Below are positions 25,518 through 33,021 of a stretch of DNA of 64,000 bases, in pieces. The notes below the pieces were generated by a model. That model was not told where the DNA came from. It was given only the letters and a program-made list of their open reading frames with translations, and did not search any database. This DNA is from Gemmatales bacterium (lineage in GTDB: Bacteria; Planctomycetota; Planctomycetia; Gemmatales; Gemmataceae), in assembly GCA_026004675.1 (NCBI GenBank), contig BPJP01000002.1, positions 372,001 to 436,000 on the forward strand, written 5' to 3'. A program made the position numbers and the translations under genes. How positions within the stretch are numbered: the stretch's first letter is position 1; every line of letters starts with the position of its first letter.

Positions 25518-25898
25518 ATGACTCATTCATTCACGATATCTCCAAAAATTACGAATATTGCGTGGGGTATTATGGAGGTCGAGGGACTCGAGAGGGGCAG
25601 AGACTTCAAACTATACCCAGGCGGTGGTCGAGCGTGGGATTGGACAGAGACAAATATGCACCATGTCCCCGGCGTTCAGCCATCTGATGTGGAAGAGCTT
25701 TTAGAAAAAGGCAGTACGGCAATTGTCTTGTCCCGTGGTATGCAGTTGGCACTCCAGATTTGTCCGGAGACTTTGCAGAAGTTGCGCGACCGCAATATCC
25801 CTGTCTATGTTGAGGAAACGAGAAATGCGGTCGAGATTTACAATCGGCTGGCGGAACAAGGAGAGACGGTCGGAGGTCTTTTCCATTCGACGTGCTAA
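25518..25898 (+). CDS. Mth938-like domain protein
   Basis: A 126-residue protein closely following the Mth938/NDUFAF3-like pattern: ITNIAWGIMEVEGLERGRDF, LYPGGGRAWDW, PGVQPSDVEELLEKGS, IVLSRGMQLALQI, YVEETRNAVEIYNRLAEQG and a closing VGGLFHSTC. It is full length. The ATG is preceded by a long G-run (GTGGGGGGGG). The biochemical role of bacterial members is not established. It appears to be a single-gene unit; the 165 bases after it hold nothing clear. Confidence 0.85.
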   Translation: MTHSFTISPKITNIAWGIMEVEGLERGRDFKLYPGGGRAWDWTETNMHHVPGVQPSDVEELLEKGSTAIVLSRGMQLALQICPETLQKLRDRNIPVYVEETRNAVEIYNRLAEQGETVGGLFHSTC

Positions 25899-26063
25899 GT
25901 ATTGCGGCGGCTTGGCGAATTTCATTTCCCACCACCTCACTCCCCTGTAGAACGTGTCGCAGTCGTTTCGCTCTTTTCTCGCAGAAAGCCGCGTCGAACT
26001 TGGAGTTGCCAAAAAGTTTGCAAATGTCTGCGTTGATGCGGCTTACCCGATAGACCAACTGGT

Positions 26064-26915
26064 TCATGCCTGGGTTTCGGCTGGGACCTCGTCGCGGCTT
26101 GGTTCCGGAATCTCCCATTCCTGCCAGCGGTGGCTTTGCCGAAAGAATTTCAGCGGGTTTTCAAAGACCACTTTGCGAATCGCCGCTTCGCTGTGGCCGC
26201 GATGCTTCATTTCCTGGATCAGTTGGGGCACGGCCATGGGGTCCGATTTGCCCCAGTCGCCGGCCGAATTGACCATGATGTTGTCGGTGCCGACCATTTC
26301 GAGGATATCGACGGCCCGCGCGGGAGTGCATTTGGTCGTCGGATAAAGGGTCATGGCGCACCAGAAGCCGCCGTCGAGAGCCAGACGAACAGTGTGCTCC
26401 TCCACATGATCGATGAGAACGCGCGCAGGATCGACGCGTCGATCGTTTTTGAGCATGTCGATGATCATGCGCGTGCCTTTGTATTTGTCTTCGAGGTGCG
26501 GGGTGTGGATCAGGATGAGTTCATTGGTTTTCATGGCGAGGTCGACGTGTTCCTGAAAAATGGTGGCTTCGTTGGGGGTGTTTTTGTTGAGGCCGATTTC
26601 GCCGATGCCGAGCACGTTGGGGCGATCGAGAAAGTCAGGAATCATGGCGATGACTTCCCGTGCCAGCGAGACGTTCTCTGCTTCTTTGGCATTGATGCAC
26701 AGCCAGGAGTAATGACGGATGTTGAACTGGGCGGCGCGTTTGGGTTCGAACTCGGTCAGGTGGCGGAAATAGTCGCGGAATCCCTCTACGGAACCGCGGT
26801 CGAAACCGGCCCAGAAAGCCGGCTCGCTGACGGCGATACAGCCGCACTGCGCCATCCGCTCATAGTCGTCGGTAATCCGCGAAATCATGTGGATATGAGG
26901 GTCGATGTAGTACAT
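26064..26915 (-). CDS. TatD-family metal-dependent hydrolase
   Basis: A 283-residue TIM-barrel hydrolase. Metal-site landmarks: YIDPHIHM at residue 3, a Glu in VSEPAFW near 30, GIGEIGLN near 103, LILIHTPH near 135, LIDHVEEHTV near 167 and NSAGDWGKSDP near 215. The sequence is closer to the TatD-like protein found in ebo-type clusters than to DNase TatD itself, judged by the SRITDDYERMAQCG start and the EPAFW motif. No other ebo-type gene is in the window. It is likely the last gene of a minus-strand unit with the 85-residue protein and larE. Confidence 0.8.
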   Translation of the reverse strand: MYYIDPHIHMISRITDDYERMAQCGCIAVSEPAFWAGFDRGSVEGFRDYFRHLTEFEPKRAAQFNIRHYSWLCINAKEAENVSLAREVIAMIPDFLDRPNVLGIGEIGLNKNTPNEATIFQEHVDLAMKTNELILIHTPHLEDKYKGTRMIIDMLKNDRRVDPARVLIDHVEEHTVRLALDGGFWCAMTLYPTTKCTPARAVDILEMVGTDNIMVNSAGDWGKSDPMAVPQLIQEMKHRGHSEAAIRKVVFENPLKFFRQSHRWQEWEIPEPSRDEVPAETQA

Positions 26916-27117
26916 GGTTCGAACTCCTTATTCAGCCAGCGCCGTTCGATGGAAACGGATCAATGCGACGCTGCTCGCCGGATCTAGCACGAAACCGCTC
27001 ATTGCTGTCTTTTACCGCAACGGGAGAATCGACTTTGGCACTTGGGATGTAGAGTGGCGCGTCAATCGGATCGTGCCTGGCAGGTGACAGTTGACTCGCC
27101 ATGAAGGCACCTCTGCG

Positions 27118-27375
27118 TCATTTCGGTTCGGGCATTCTCCAGCCCGGTTCGTATTCGAGCGAGAAGATGCGTTGGATGCGTTCGGCCCTGCCGCCGCTCT
27201 GGTCCCCCAAAACCGCGATGGCTTCGCGAATGCGAACCAGCCGGGGATCGTTCTCGACCGCAGAGGCATTCGCACCCCTGCCAATGCGATCCAGGATGGC
27301 GGCGATATCCAGCAGTTTGGCACGCGCTTCGAGAAAATAGCGATCGAGTGCCTGTTCCGCTGCAAGAGGCGTCAT
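27118..27375 (-). CDS. Small conserved-looking hypothetical protein
   Basis: An 85-residue protein beginning MTPLAAEQALDRYFLEAR at ATG 27373-27375, with GAGGGAAAA upstream. It is predicted helical with no Cys, signal or membrane segment (AKLLDIAAILDRIGRG, then AIAVLGDQSGGRAERI). It lies 30 bases downstream of larE and 202 bases before the TatD-family gene, all on the same strand, so it is probably cotranscribed with them. Its function cannot be read from sequence. Confidence 0.6.
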   Translation of the reverse strand: MTPLAAEQALDRYFLEARAKLLDIAAILDRIGRGANASAVENDPRLVRIREAIAVLGDQSGGRAERIQRIFSLEYEPGWRMPEPK

Positions 27376-27405
27376 CGGTTTTCCCTCGCTTGCAAATTCA
27401 TCCCC

Positions 27406-28278
27406 TCAATTCGCTGGAGCAAACAACCGTTTCGTATCAATGCTGACCAGACTATTCAAACTGCCGGAACGAAATCCTTCCAGGTCGAGCGTCACAAAAC
27501 GAAAACCGATCTGCTTGAAGCGGTCGATCAATTCTTGGCGCGTCTGCCCTTCTACGAAGCGAGGCAAATCGGCGGCGGGAACCTCCACACGTGCCAGGCC
27601 GCCTTCATGAAGCCGAACCCGGCATTCCCGCAAACCCAAACGACGCAGCCAATCCTCCGCCGCTTCGATCATGGCTGTACGCTCCGGAGTCACTTCCACT
27701 CCCGGCGCCAACCGGCTTGACAAACACGGCGAGGCCGGCCGATCCCAGTTGGGCAACTGCCAGTAACGAGCCAGCTGGCGGACATCCGCCTTGGTCAAAC
27801 CTGCTTCTTGCAACGGATGCCGAACCGCCCTTTCCGCTGCAGCTTTCAAGCCTGGCCGATAGTCTCCCTGGTCGTCGAGATTGGCGCCGCTGCAAATCAC
27901 CTCGACGCCCAATTCCGGCAGCAGCGCCGCGATGGCGTCGTATAGTTCGCTTTTGCAAAAATAACAGCGACTGCCGTCATTGCGAACGTAGTTCGGGTCG
28001 GAAAACTCCGCAGTGGCGATGACGCGGTGTCGGATGCCGATGTGCTCGGCCATTTGCCGGGCTAATTCGATATCCGCTCGCGGCACGCTCGGGCTGTCCG
28101 CCGTCACCGCGATGGCCCGGTCCCCCAGTCCTTGCCGAGCGGCGCAGGCCACAACCGTGCTGTCGATGCCTCCGCTGAACGCGACCGCTGCCGAGCCGTA
28201 ACCGCGCAATACTTCCACCAGCCGACGACCGATTGCTTCGCTGGTCATTTCCGCATTGTCTGCCTGTTGTCGGCTCAT
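27406..28278 (-). CDS. larE: LarE-family ATP-dependent sulfur transferase
   Basis: About 290 residues from ATG 28276-28278 (MSRQQADNAEM), chosen for the AGG eight bases before it and the usual family length; upstream in-frame ATGs at 28303-28308 are possible. PP-loop ATPase motif AVAFSGGIDSTVV at residues ~31-43. Three conserved Cys stand in CYFCK (residues 105, 108) and SPCLSSR (residue 185). LarE makes the nickel-pincer cofactor of lactate racemase and relatives. Some LarE proteins give up one Cys sulfur; others hold an iron-sulfur cluster on three Cys, which this pattern resembles. LarB, LarC and LarA are not in the window. Confidence 0.87.
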   Translation of the reverse strand: MSRQQADNAEMTSEAIGRRLVEVLRGYGSAAVAFSGGIDSTVVACAARQGLGDRAIAVTADSPSVPRADIELARQMAEHIGIRHRVIATAEFSDPNYVRNDGSRCYFCKSELYDAIAALLPELGVEVICSGANLDDQGDYRPGLKAAAERAVRHPLQEAGLTKADVRQLARYWQLPNWDRPASPCLSSRLAPGVEVTPERTAMIEAAEDWLRRLGLRECRVRLHEGGLARVEVPAADLPRFVEGQTRQELIDRFKQIGFRFVTLDLEGFRSGSLNSLVSIDTKRLFAPAN

Positions 28279-28364
28279 GAACGATACCTGCTGGCTCAAG
28301 TCCATCATACGGCAGGGAAGAATGGCTCTCAAGCAATGGGCTGTGTCAGCCCCAAATCCAGTCG

Positions 28365-29507
28365 TTACGTTGCTCGATTGAAACGCAACACGAAAGCCGT
28401 GGCACCGACAATCGCCAGCCCGCACACAATCGACAGGGCCAGATCACGCAAAACGAGCGACGCAGTATGATCCACCTGCACTTTGATCGGAGCGACCGGC
28501 TCTTTCGGCGCGGGCAACATAGTGGCAATACTGGTGAGCGGCGGCGGCTCAGGGTCCTTGACGAATTGAGGCTGGCCGGCCAATAAATCCTGCCATCTCG
28601 CGGAAATCAATAAATCGAATCCAGGATTCTGGTCTTTGATTTCGCACGTGCATGGCCCCGTCAAATCGGAACAGGTCTTTGCAATCACTTGCTTGTTGAT
28701 GCCTCCGCCGATGATGGCCAGCATGGACCGTCCTCTGCCGAAAACCGGAAAGACCATCGGTTGTTTCTTCGCGTGCAACTCCCTCAGGTCTTTTTCACTG
28801 GCAAGCAGCATGGCCACCAGCATTTTTTCCGCCGGACTGTCGGCACTCAGACGAATCGTCGAGAATTTGATCCGCAGATCGCGGGGATCGATACTCAGGT
28901 CGCGCAGGTCGCTTTCTTTGATTTCAGGAAGCTTCAACTTGGGCGTCACTTCTTTGAGCGTTTTTTCCAGCAACGCGAAGGCGGCATCGTCCCGCTTCTT
29001 GTCTCCTCCGTCGAGGAACAGCCAGACGGCGGAATCCTGATCTTGAATGAGCCGCTTGACGATTTCTCTTCGAACCGGCGAATGCAGCAATCGGCGTACG
29101 AAATCGTCGTCCACTTCGCGGAACGGACCGGACCAGATCGGGGTTTGGATGCCGGTCGTGTAAGGGTAAAGAAGAACGAGCCAGGGGACTTCCGTCGCCT
29201 TTAGCGAAGCCCACAGGGCCAAAAGCTCGTCGTTTGGTTTGCTGTCAAGATCGACAGCAACCACGCGCACATTCGCGCCTTGCTTCCCCGCATAGCCATC
29301 GGCGCTGAGAATATCGAGAAACTTCTGCTGTTTCTCGGTGAGCTGGCCGCGGTGAAACAGAATGACCTCGAACGGATCAGCGGGCCAACGCTCCAAAGCG
29401 TAGCGAAAAACCGGCACACTGCAAGCGCGACAAGGCGTCGAAGCGCACGCGAGATAACCAACCAGAATGACGAACAGACAAAGCGGTTGGCGAACTGTTC
29501 GCATCAC
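28365..29507 (-). CDS. Exported planctomycete hypothetical protein with C-terminal anchor
   Basis: A 380-residue protein. Signal peptide MMRTVRQPLCLFVILVGYL ending around the Cys-rich ACASTPCRACS. The following CSVPVFRYALERWPADPFE leads into a thioredoxin-fold-like region (FEVILFHRG, VRVVAVDLDS, PWLVLLYPYTTG). A second half with Lys/Asp-rich helices follows, and a single C-terminal membrane helix (LALSIVCGLAIVGATAFVL). It would sit on the outer face of the cytoplasmic membrane. I know of similar planctomycete proteins but no function. It lies 86 bases upstream of larE on the same strand. Confidence 0.65.
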   Translation of the reverse strand: MMRTVRQPLCLFVILVGYLACASTPCRACSVPVFRYALERWPADPFEVILFHRGQLTEKQQKFLDILSADGYAGKQGANVRVVAVDLDSKPNDELLALWASLKATEVPWLVLLYPYTTGIQTPIWSGPFREVDDDFVRRLLHSPVRREIVKRLIQDQDSAVWLFLDGGDKKRDDAAFALLEKTLKEVTPKLKLPEIKESDLRDLSIDPRDLRIKFSTIRLSADSPAEKMLVAMLLASEKDLRELHAKKQPMVFPVFGRGRSMLAIIGGGINKQVIAKTCSDLTGPCTCEIKDQNPGFDLLISARWQDLLAGQPQFVKDPEPPPLTSIATMLPAPKEPVAPIKVQVDHTASLVLRDLALSIVCGLAIVGATAFVLRFNRAT

Positions 29508-29915
29508 GTGACACCTCTCGTTCCCAAAACTGCGAAGTCCTATTCTTCAGAATACTCCCCTTGGAATCGCACGTCGAGCACGAAATGCCCCCCCCTGCTG
29601 GCGAGGTGGGCGGCCAACAGGTTGCGGCGGAATGCTAGAGGAAAATCAGGGAACTATCGGAAGGAGTTCGAACGGCCCCGACAGAGCGAGACCTTCCATT
29701 CCTACACCCATCACAGAGTTTCATCTGCAACCTGCCCGCGATTGGCTTCGGACTGCCAGCACCGAATCCCTCGCTCGAGCTGTCGAGTCGCGACGACGTG
29801 ATCGACCGGACAGCGGTTGGCTGCCGCTCCCCAACGGTGCGGCTTTGAATCGTGCCAGCCGCACGCACGGGCAAGCGACAGCCAGCCGGAGGATTGCGAA
29901 ACGAAAGGCGAACAC
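29508..29915. other. Intergenic region without visible features
   Basis: About 400 bases between two minus-strand genes. Open frames in it are short and lack ribosome-binding sites. No repeat or hairpin of note was seen. Confidence 0.4.
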
Positions 29916-30863
29916 CTATTGGTCGGCTACCCAACGGTGAACGCGATAGCTGTTGGCATGTTCTTTCAGCCATTTTTGCGCTGCCACCGGAAATTCCGTC
30001 AGGTAATTTCGGAAACGCGGGTTCCACCCATCTTTCGGCGATAAGCGAAGCTCACCGAAGAGCATGACCGGCGACAATCCCGTGGCAGGGTCGATTTTTC
30101 GCCAGTTCTTCCAGTCAGCGCTGGCAATCGCCTCGAGAATCGCTTGGCTTTCCTCACGATCGTCGATCGGAACACGCCGAACCTGTTTGGCTCCTTCAGG
30201 CGGCGTGTTATATTGCGCCAGCAGAAGCGATGCAGCCAGCAGGCGTTCCGAGGTCGTTTTCGATTTGAGGTACTGTTTCGGCGCTTGCAGAATCTTGGCG
30301 CAGCGTTTCAGCCGTTCGACTTCGCTGGCGTAGGTTCGGTTATTTGCTTTCGGAACAACGTCATACGCCATCGGCGCGACATAGAAGCTCTCTTTATGAT
30401 GCGGCTTCAAAAAGAAGATTCCTTCCAATCCCTTTTCGATTTTCGGGGCTGGCACTTGATAACGCGGAATCGGCTTTGGCACTACGGGACGAATTTGTTG
30501 GATGGGTTGTTTCCCTGGCGGCACTGGCACGGGACCGGGCCCGCTCTTCACCGGCGATGGTTGTGCCGCGGCGACATATCCCAAACGCAGAGTGGTCAAA
30601 CCATCTGCGCCTTTGATCCGGTCGATGATCTCGATAACCGCCACCTGGTAGCGAACTTTTCGAGTCGTGTTGGGGTACGGCTCTGCTTCGACCGTGTTGG
30701 CTTCGATGGCGGTGATTTTGCCGACAATGACCGTATGGCTGCGGAGGAGGTGCTGTGCCGCCGGCGGCGGACCCCTGAAAGCAGCCACCGGACGCGCTTG
30801 CACTTCGCAACAGAATACGCAGCCAAACACAATCGCCAGCCCCAGTCGCAGAATAGGTTGCAT
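29916..30863 (-). CDS. Exported planctomycete protein, tandem paralogue A
   Basis: A 315-residue protein starting MQPILRLGLAIVFGCVFC at ATG 30861-30863 with CGGGAGACG upstream; signal peptide cleaved near VQARP. The N-terminal domain (SHTVIVGKITAIEANTVE, then RYQVAVIEIIDRIKG) has the OB-like pattern of TIMP/NTR-type domains. A Pro-rich segment follows at ~115-150. The C-terminal part (VERLKRCAKILQAP, ERLLAASLLLAQYN, SPKDGWNPRFRNYLTEFP) ends in HRWVADQ. It is clearly homologous end to end with the product of 30920-31813; this is a tandem duplication. Confidence 0.7.
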   Translation of the reverse strand: MQPILRLGLAIVFGCVFCCEVQARPVAAFRGPPPAAQHLLRSHTVIVGKITAIEANTVEAEPYPNTTRKVRYQVAVIEIIDRIKGADGLTTLRLGYVAAAQPSPVKSGPGPVPVPPGKQPIQQIRPVVPKPIPRYQVPAPKIEKGLEGIFFLKPHHKESFYVAPMAYDVVPKANNRTYASEVERLKRCAKILQAPKQYLKSKTTSERLLAASLLLAQYNTPPEGAKQVRRVPIDDREESQAILEAIASADWKNWRKIDPATGLSPVMLFGELRLSPKDGWNPRFRNYLTEFPVAAQKWLKEHANSYRVHRWVADQ

Positions 30864-30919
30864 TCGCTTCGTCTCCCGAGGGTTGTGAAGGGAACAAGCC
30901 GGTTCTTTCGCTGTTTTTG

Positions 30920-31813
30920 TCATTTGACTTCGACCCAGCGATGAATGCGGAAGGTGTTCTGATTTTGCTTGAGCCATTTTTGGGCGGCGGCCGGAAACTC
31001 CACCACGAAATTTCGGAAGCGGGGATTCCAGCCGTCCTTGGGAGTGAGGCCAAGACGGTTGAAGACGGCAAAGGCGCTTAATCTTGAAGTTGGGTCGACT
31101 TGACGCCAGCCTTGGCCGCTCCAATCCACGGAAGCAATCGCCTTGAGGATCGCGGAGCTTAATTCCTGCTCGACCGGTTCCCTGCGGACGTTTTTGGCAC
31201 CTTCGGGCCGGCGCGAGAATTGGCTCAAGAGCAACGCCGCGGTCAGCAGTCGATCGTGGGGATCCTTGGCATTCAATCCCTCTTTGGGATTTTCCAAAAG
31301 CCGGGCACAACGTTTCAAAAGGGCGACTTCGCTCTCGAAACTCTTGTTGTTCTTTTTGGGTACAATATCGAAATACATCGGCGCCACGTGAAATGTTTCC
31401 TGGAAGTGGGGCTTGAGATAGAGCAAATATTCTTCGCCGGCAACCAGATTCTTTCGGCCAAAGCCGACCGGTCGGCGAATGATTTGCGGCGCGCCGGGCA
31501 CGGGTTTCGGTGGCTGAGGCGTCTGGACGACCGGTTGGAAGCCGACGCGAATGGTCGTCAAACCTTTGGCCCCTTTGATCGCCGACTCGATCTCGACGAC
31601 AGCGACCTGATACGTGACTTTGGTGTTGGCGTTTTTATAGGGAGCGGCTTCGACGGACTTCTTCTCGATCAATTTGACTTTACCCACGATCACACAATCG
31701 GCGCTGAGAAAGTGGTCCGGAATCGAAGGAGCCGCCACGACAAGGGCTTTTGCCGTCGCAGCTGTCAGCAACACCGAAGCAAGAATGCCGCCGAAAACAA
31801 GGATTTGCCGCAT
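30920..31813 (-). CDS. Exported planctomycete protein, tandem paralogue B
   Basis: A 297-residue protein from ATG 31811-31813 (MRQILVFGGILASVLLTA), with a clear signal peptide. It shares with paralogue A the segments DCVIVGKVKLIE, YQVAVVEIESAIKGAKGLTT, LLYLKPHFQETFHVAPM, LLKRCARLLENP, TPKDGWNPRFRNFVVEFP and HRWVEVK. It lacks part of A's Pro-rich insert. The spacing is 56 bases, so the two are likely cotranscribed. A periplasmic structural or inhibitory role is possible for TIMP-like folds, but nothing in the sequence proves this. Confidence 0.7.
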   Translation of the reverse strand: MRQILVFGGILASVLLTAATAKALVVAAPSIPDHFLSADCVIVGKVKLIEKKSVEAAPYKNANTKVTYQVAVVEIESAIKGAKGLTTIRVGFQPVVQTPQPPKPVPGAPQIIRRPVGFGRKNLVAGEEYLLYLKPHFQETFHVAPMYFDIVPKKNNKSFESEVALLKRCARLLENPKEGLNAKDPHDRLLTAALLLSQFSRRPEGAKNVRREPVEQELSSAILKAIASVDWSGQGWRQVDPTSRLSAFAVFNRLGLTPKDGWNPRFRNFVVEFPAAAQKWLKQNQNTFRIHRWVEVK

Positions 31814-32103
31814 GTCAAGTCCCCCAAAACAAATAACCCTTTGCTTTACCGATTTCGCACGTGTGCTGTAAGGAGGTCGCACGAACCGCCGTTTTGGTTC
31901 AAAGGAAAATAGAATTTTTCCCAAGAGCGGGCAAAGAACATTCTGAAGCCGGTTTTTGAGATCGGTGCGTGACATTCGCCTTCAGTCGGTGCCTTGAATG
32001 AGTTATGTTGTCAACGGTGGCCGTCAGGAAGGACCATTTGTCGACGTTCCTGTTTGCGACCGAAAGCAGGTCTTCCTGAGAACTCTTGCCAAGGGACGGA
32101 CGC

Positions 32104-32919
32104 ATGCCTTCAAGCGGGATGATCGAACACGAACTCGAAAATGTCACAAAAGTATACCAGCAAGGGAAACGGACGGTCGAGGCTGTACGCGGCGTCAGTT
32201 TGCAAATCGCTTCGGGAGAATTCGTGTCGATCATGGGGCCGAGCGGTTCGGGCAAATCGACATTGTTGCACTTGTTGGGTGCTCTCGATACGCCGACCTC
32301 CGGACGTGTGATCTTTCATGGCCGCGACTTGCAGGCGATGTCGGATCGAGAACGATCCTTGCTGAGGCGTACGCAGCTGGGATTCGTCTTCCAATTTTTC
32401 AATTTGTTGCCGACACTGACCGCCGTTGAAAACGTCACTCTGCCGCTATTGCTCGCGGGAGAAAGCCGCAGACGATCCAGAATGCGAGCCTTGGCAGGTC
32501 TGGAACGTGTCGGGTTGCTCGACCGTGCCGACCACTTCCCCGACGAAATGTCGGGCGGAGAAATGCAGCGCGTCGCCATCGCCCGTGCCTTGATCACGGA
32601 ACCTCAAGTCGTGATTTGCGACGAACCGACAGGAAACCTCGATTCGGCAACGGGGCAAGAGATCCTGGCTTTGCTCAGCAGTTTGCCGGAAGAAGGTAAG
32701 CGCTCCGTCGTGATGGTGACGCACGATGTGCACGCCGCCAGATTCGGGCATCGATTGATCCATTTTCGCGACGGTCTGATTGAACGCATCGAAACCATCT
32801 CTCGTTCAGCGAGGAATGCATACGAAAACGTGGCGGAACCTCACGAAGACGATGGCATTGGCCGCAACGGGGCGGAGATGCCTTGCACCGACTCCGCTGA
32901 AGCGAAATCAGAGTGCTGA
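32104..32919 (+). CDS. ABC transporter ATP-binding protein, LolD/MacB type
   Basis: A 271-residue ATPase; start ATG 32104 (MPSSGMIEHELENV) with AAGGGACGG before it. Motifs: Walker A GPSGSGKST near residue 45, Q-loop LGFVFQFFNL, signature MSGGEMQRVAIARAL, Walker B VVICDEPTGNLDS, and H-loop VTHD. The TGNLDSATG extension and the VTHDVHAARFGHR tail are typical of the lipoprotein-release and MacB-type branch. The permease gene follows after 102 bases. The last ~35 residues past the usual end are polar and variable. Confidence 0.9.
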   Translation: MPSSGMIEHELENVTKVYQQGKRTVEAVRGVSLQIASGEFVSIMGPSGSGKSTLLHLLGALDTPTSGRVIFHGRDLQAMSDRERSLLRRTQLGFVFQFFNLLPTLTAVENVTLPLLLAGESRRRSRMRALAGLERVGLLDRADHFPDEMSGGEMQRVAIARALITEPQVVICDEPTGNLDSATGQEILALLSSLPEEGKRSVVMVTHDVHAARFGHRLIHFRDGLIERIETISRSARNAYENVAEPHEDDGIGRNGAEMPCTDSAEAKSEC

Positions 32920-33021
32920 ACTTGGGAGCGGTTCAGCGCTTCCCAGAATGAGCGAACGCAGCATGGTCTGATGCAAAATCGGCTATACCCGACGAAGCGA
33001 CCGGCGAATCAGGGCCTTTGC

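Noticed and set aside
26064..26915. DNase TatD of the protein-export locus
   Set aside because: No tatA or tatC gene is nearby, and the sequence resembles the ebo-cluster type more.
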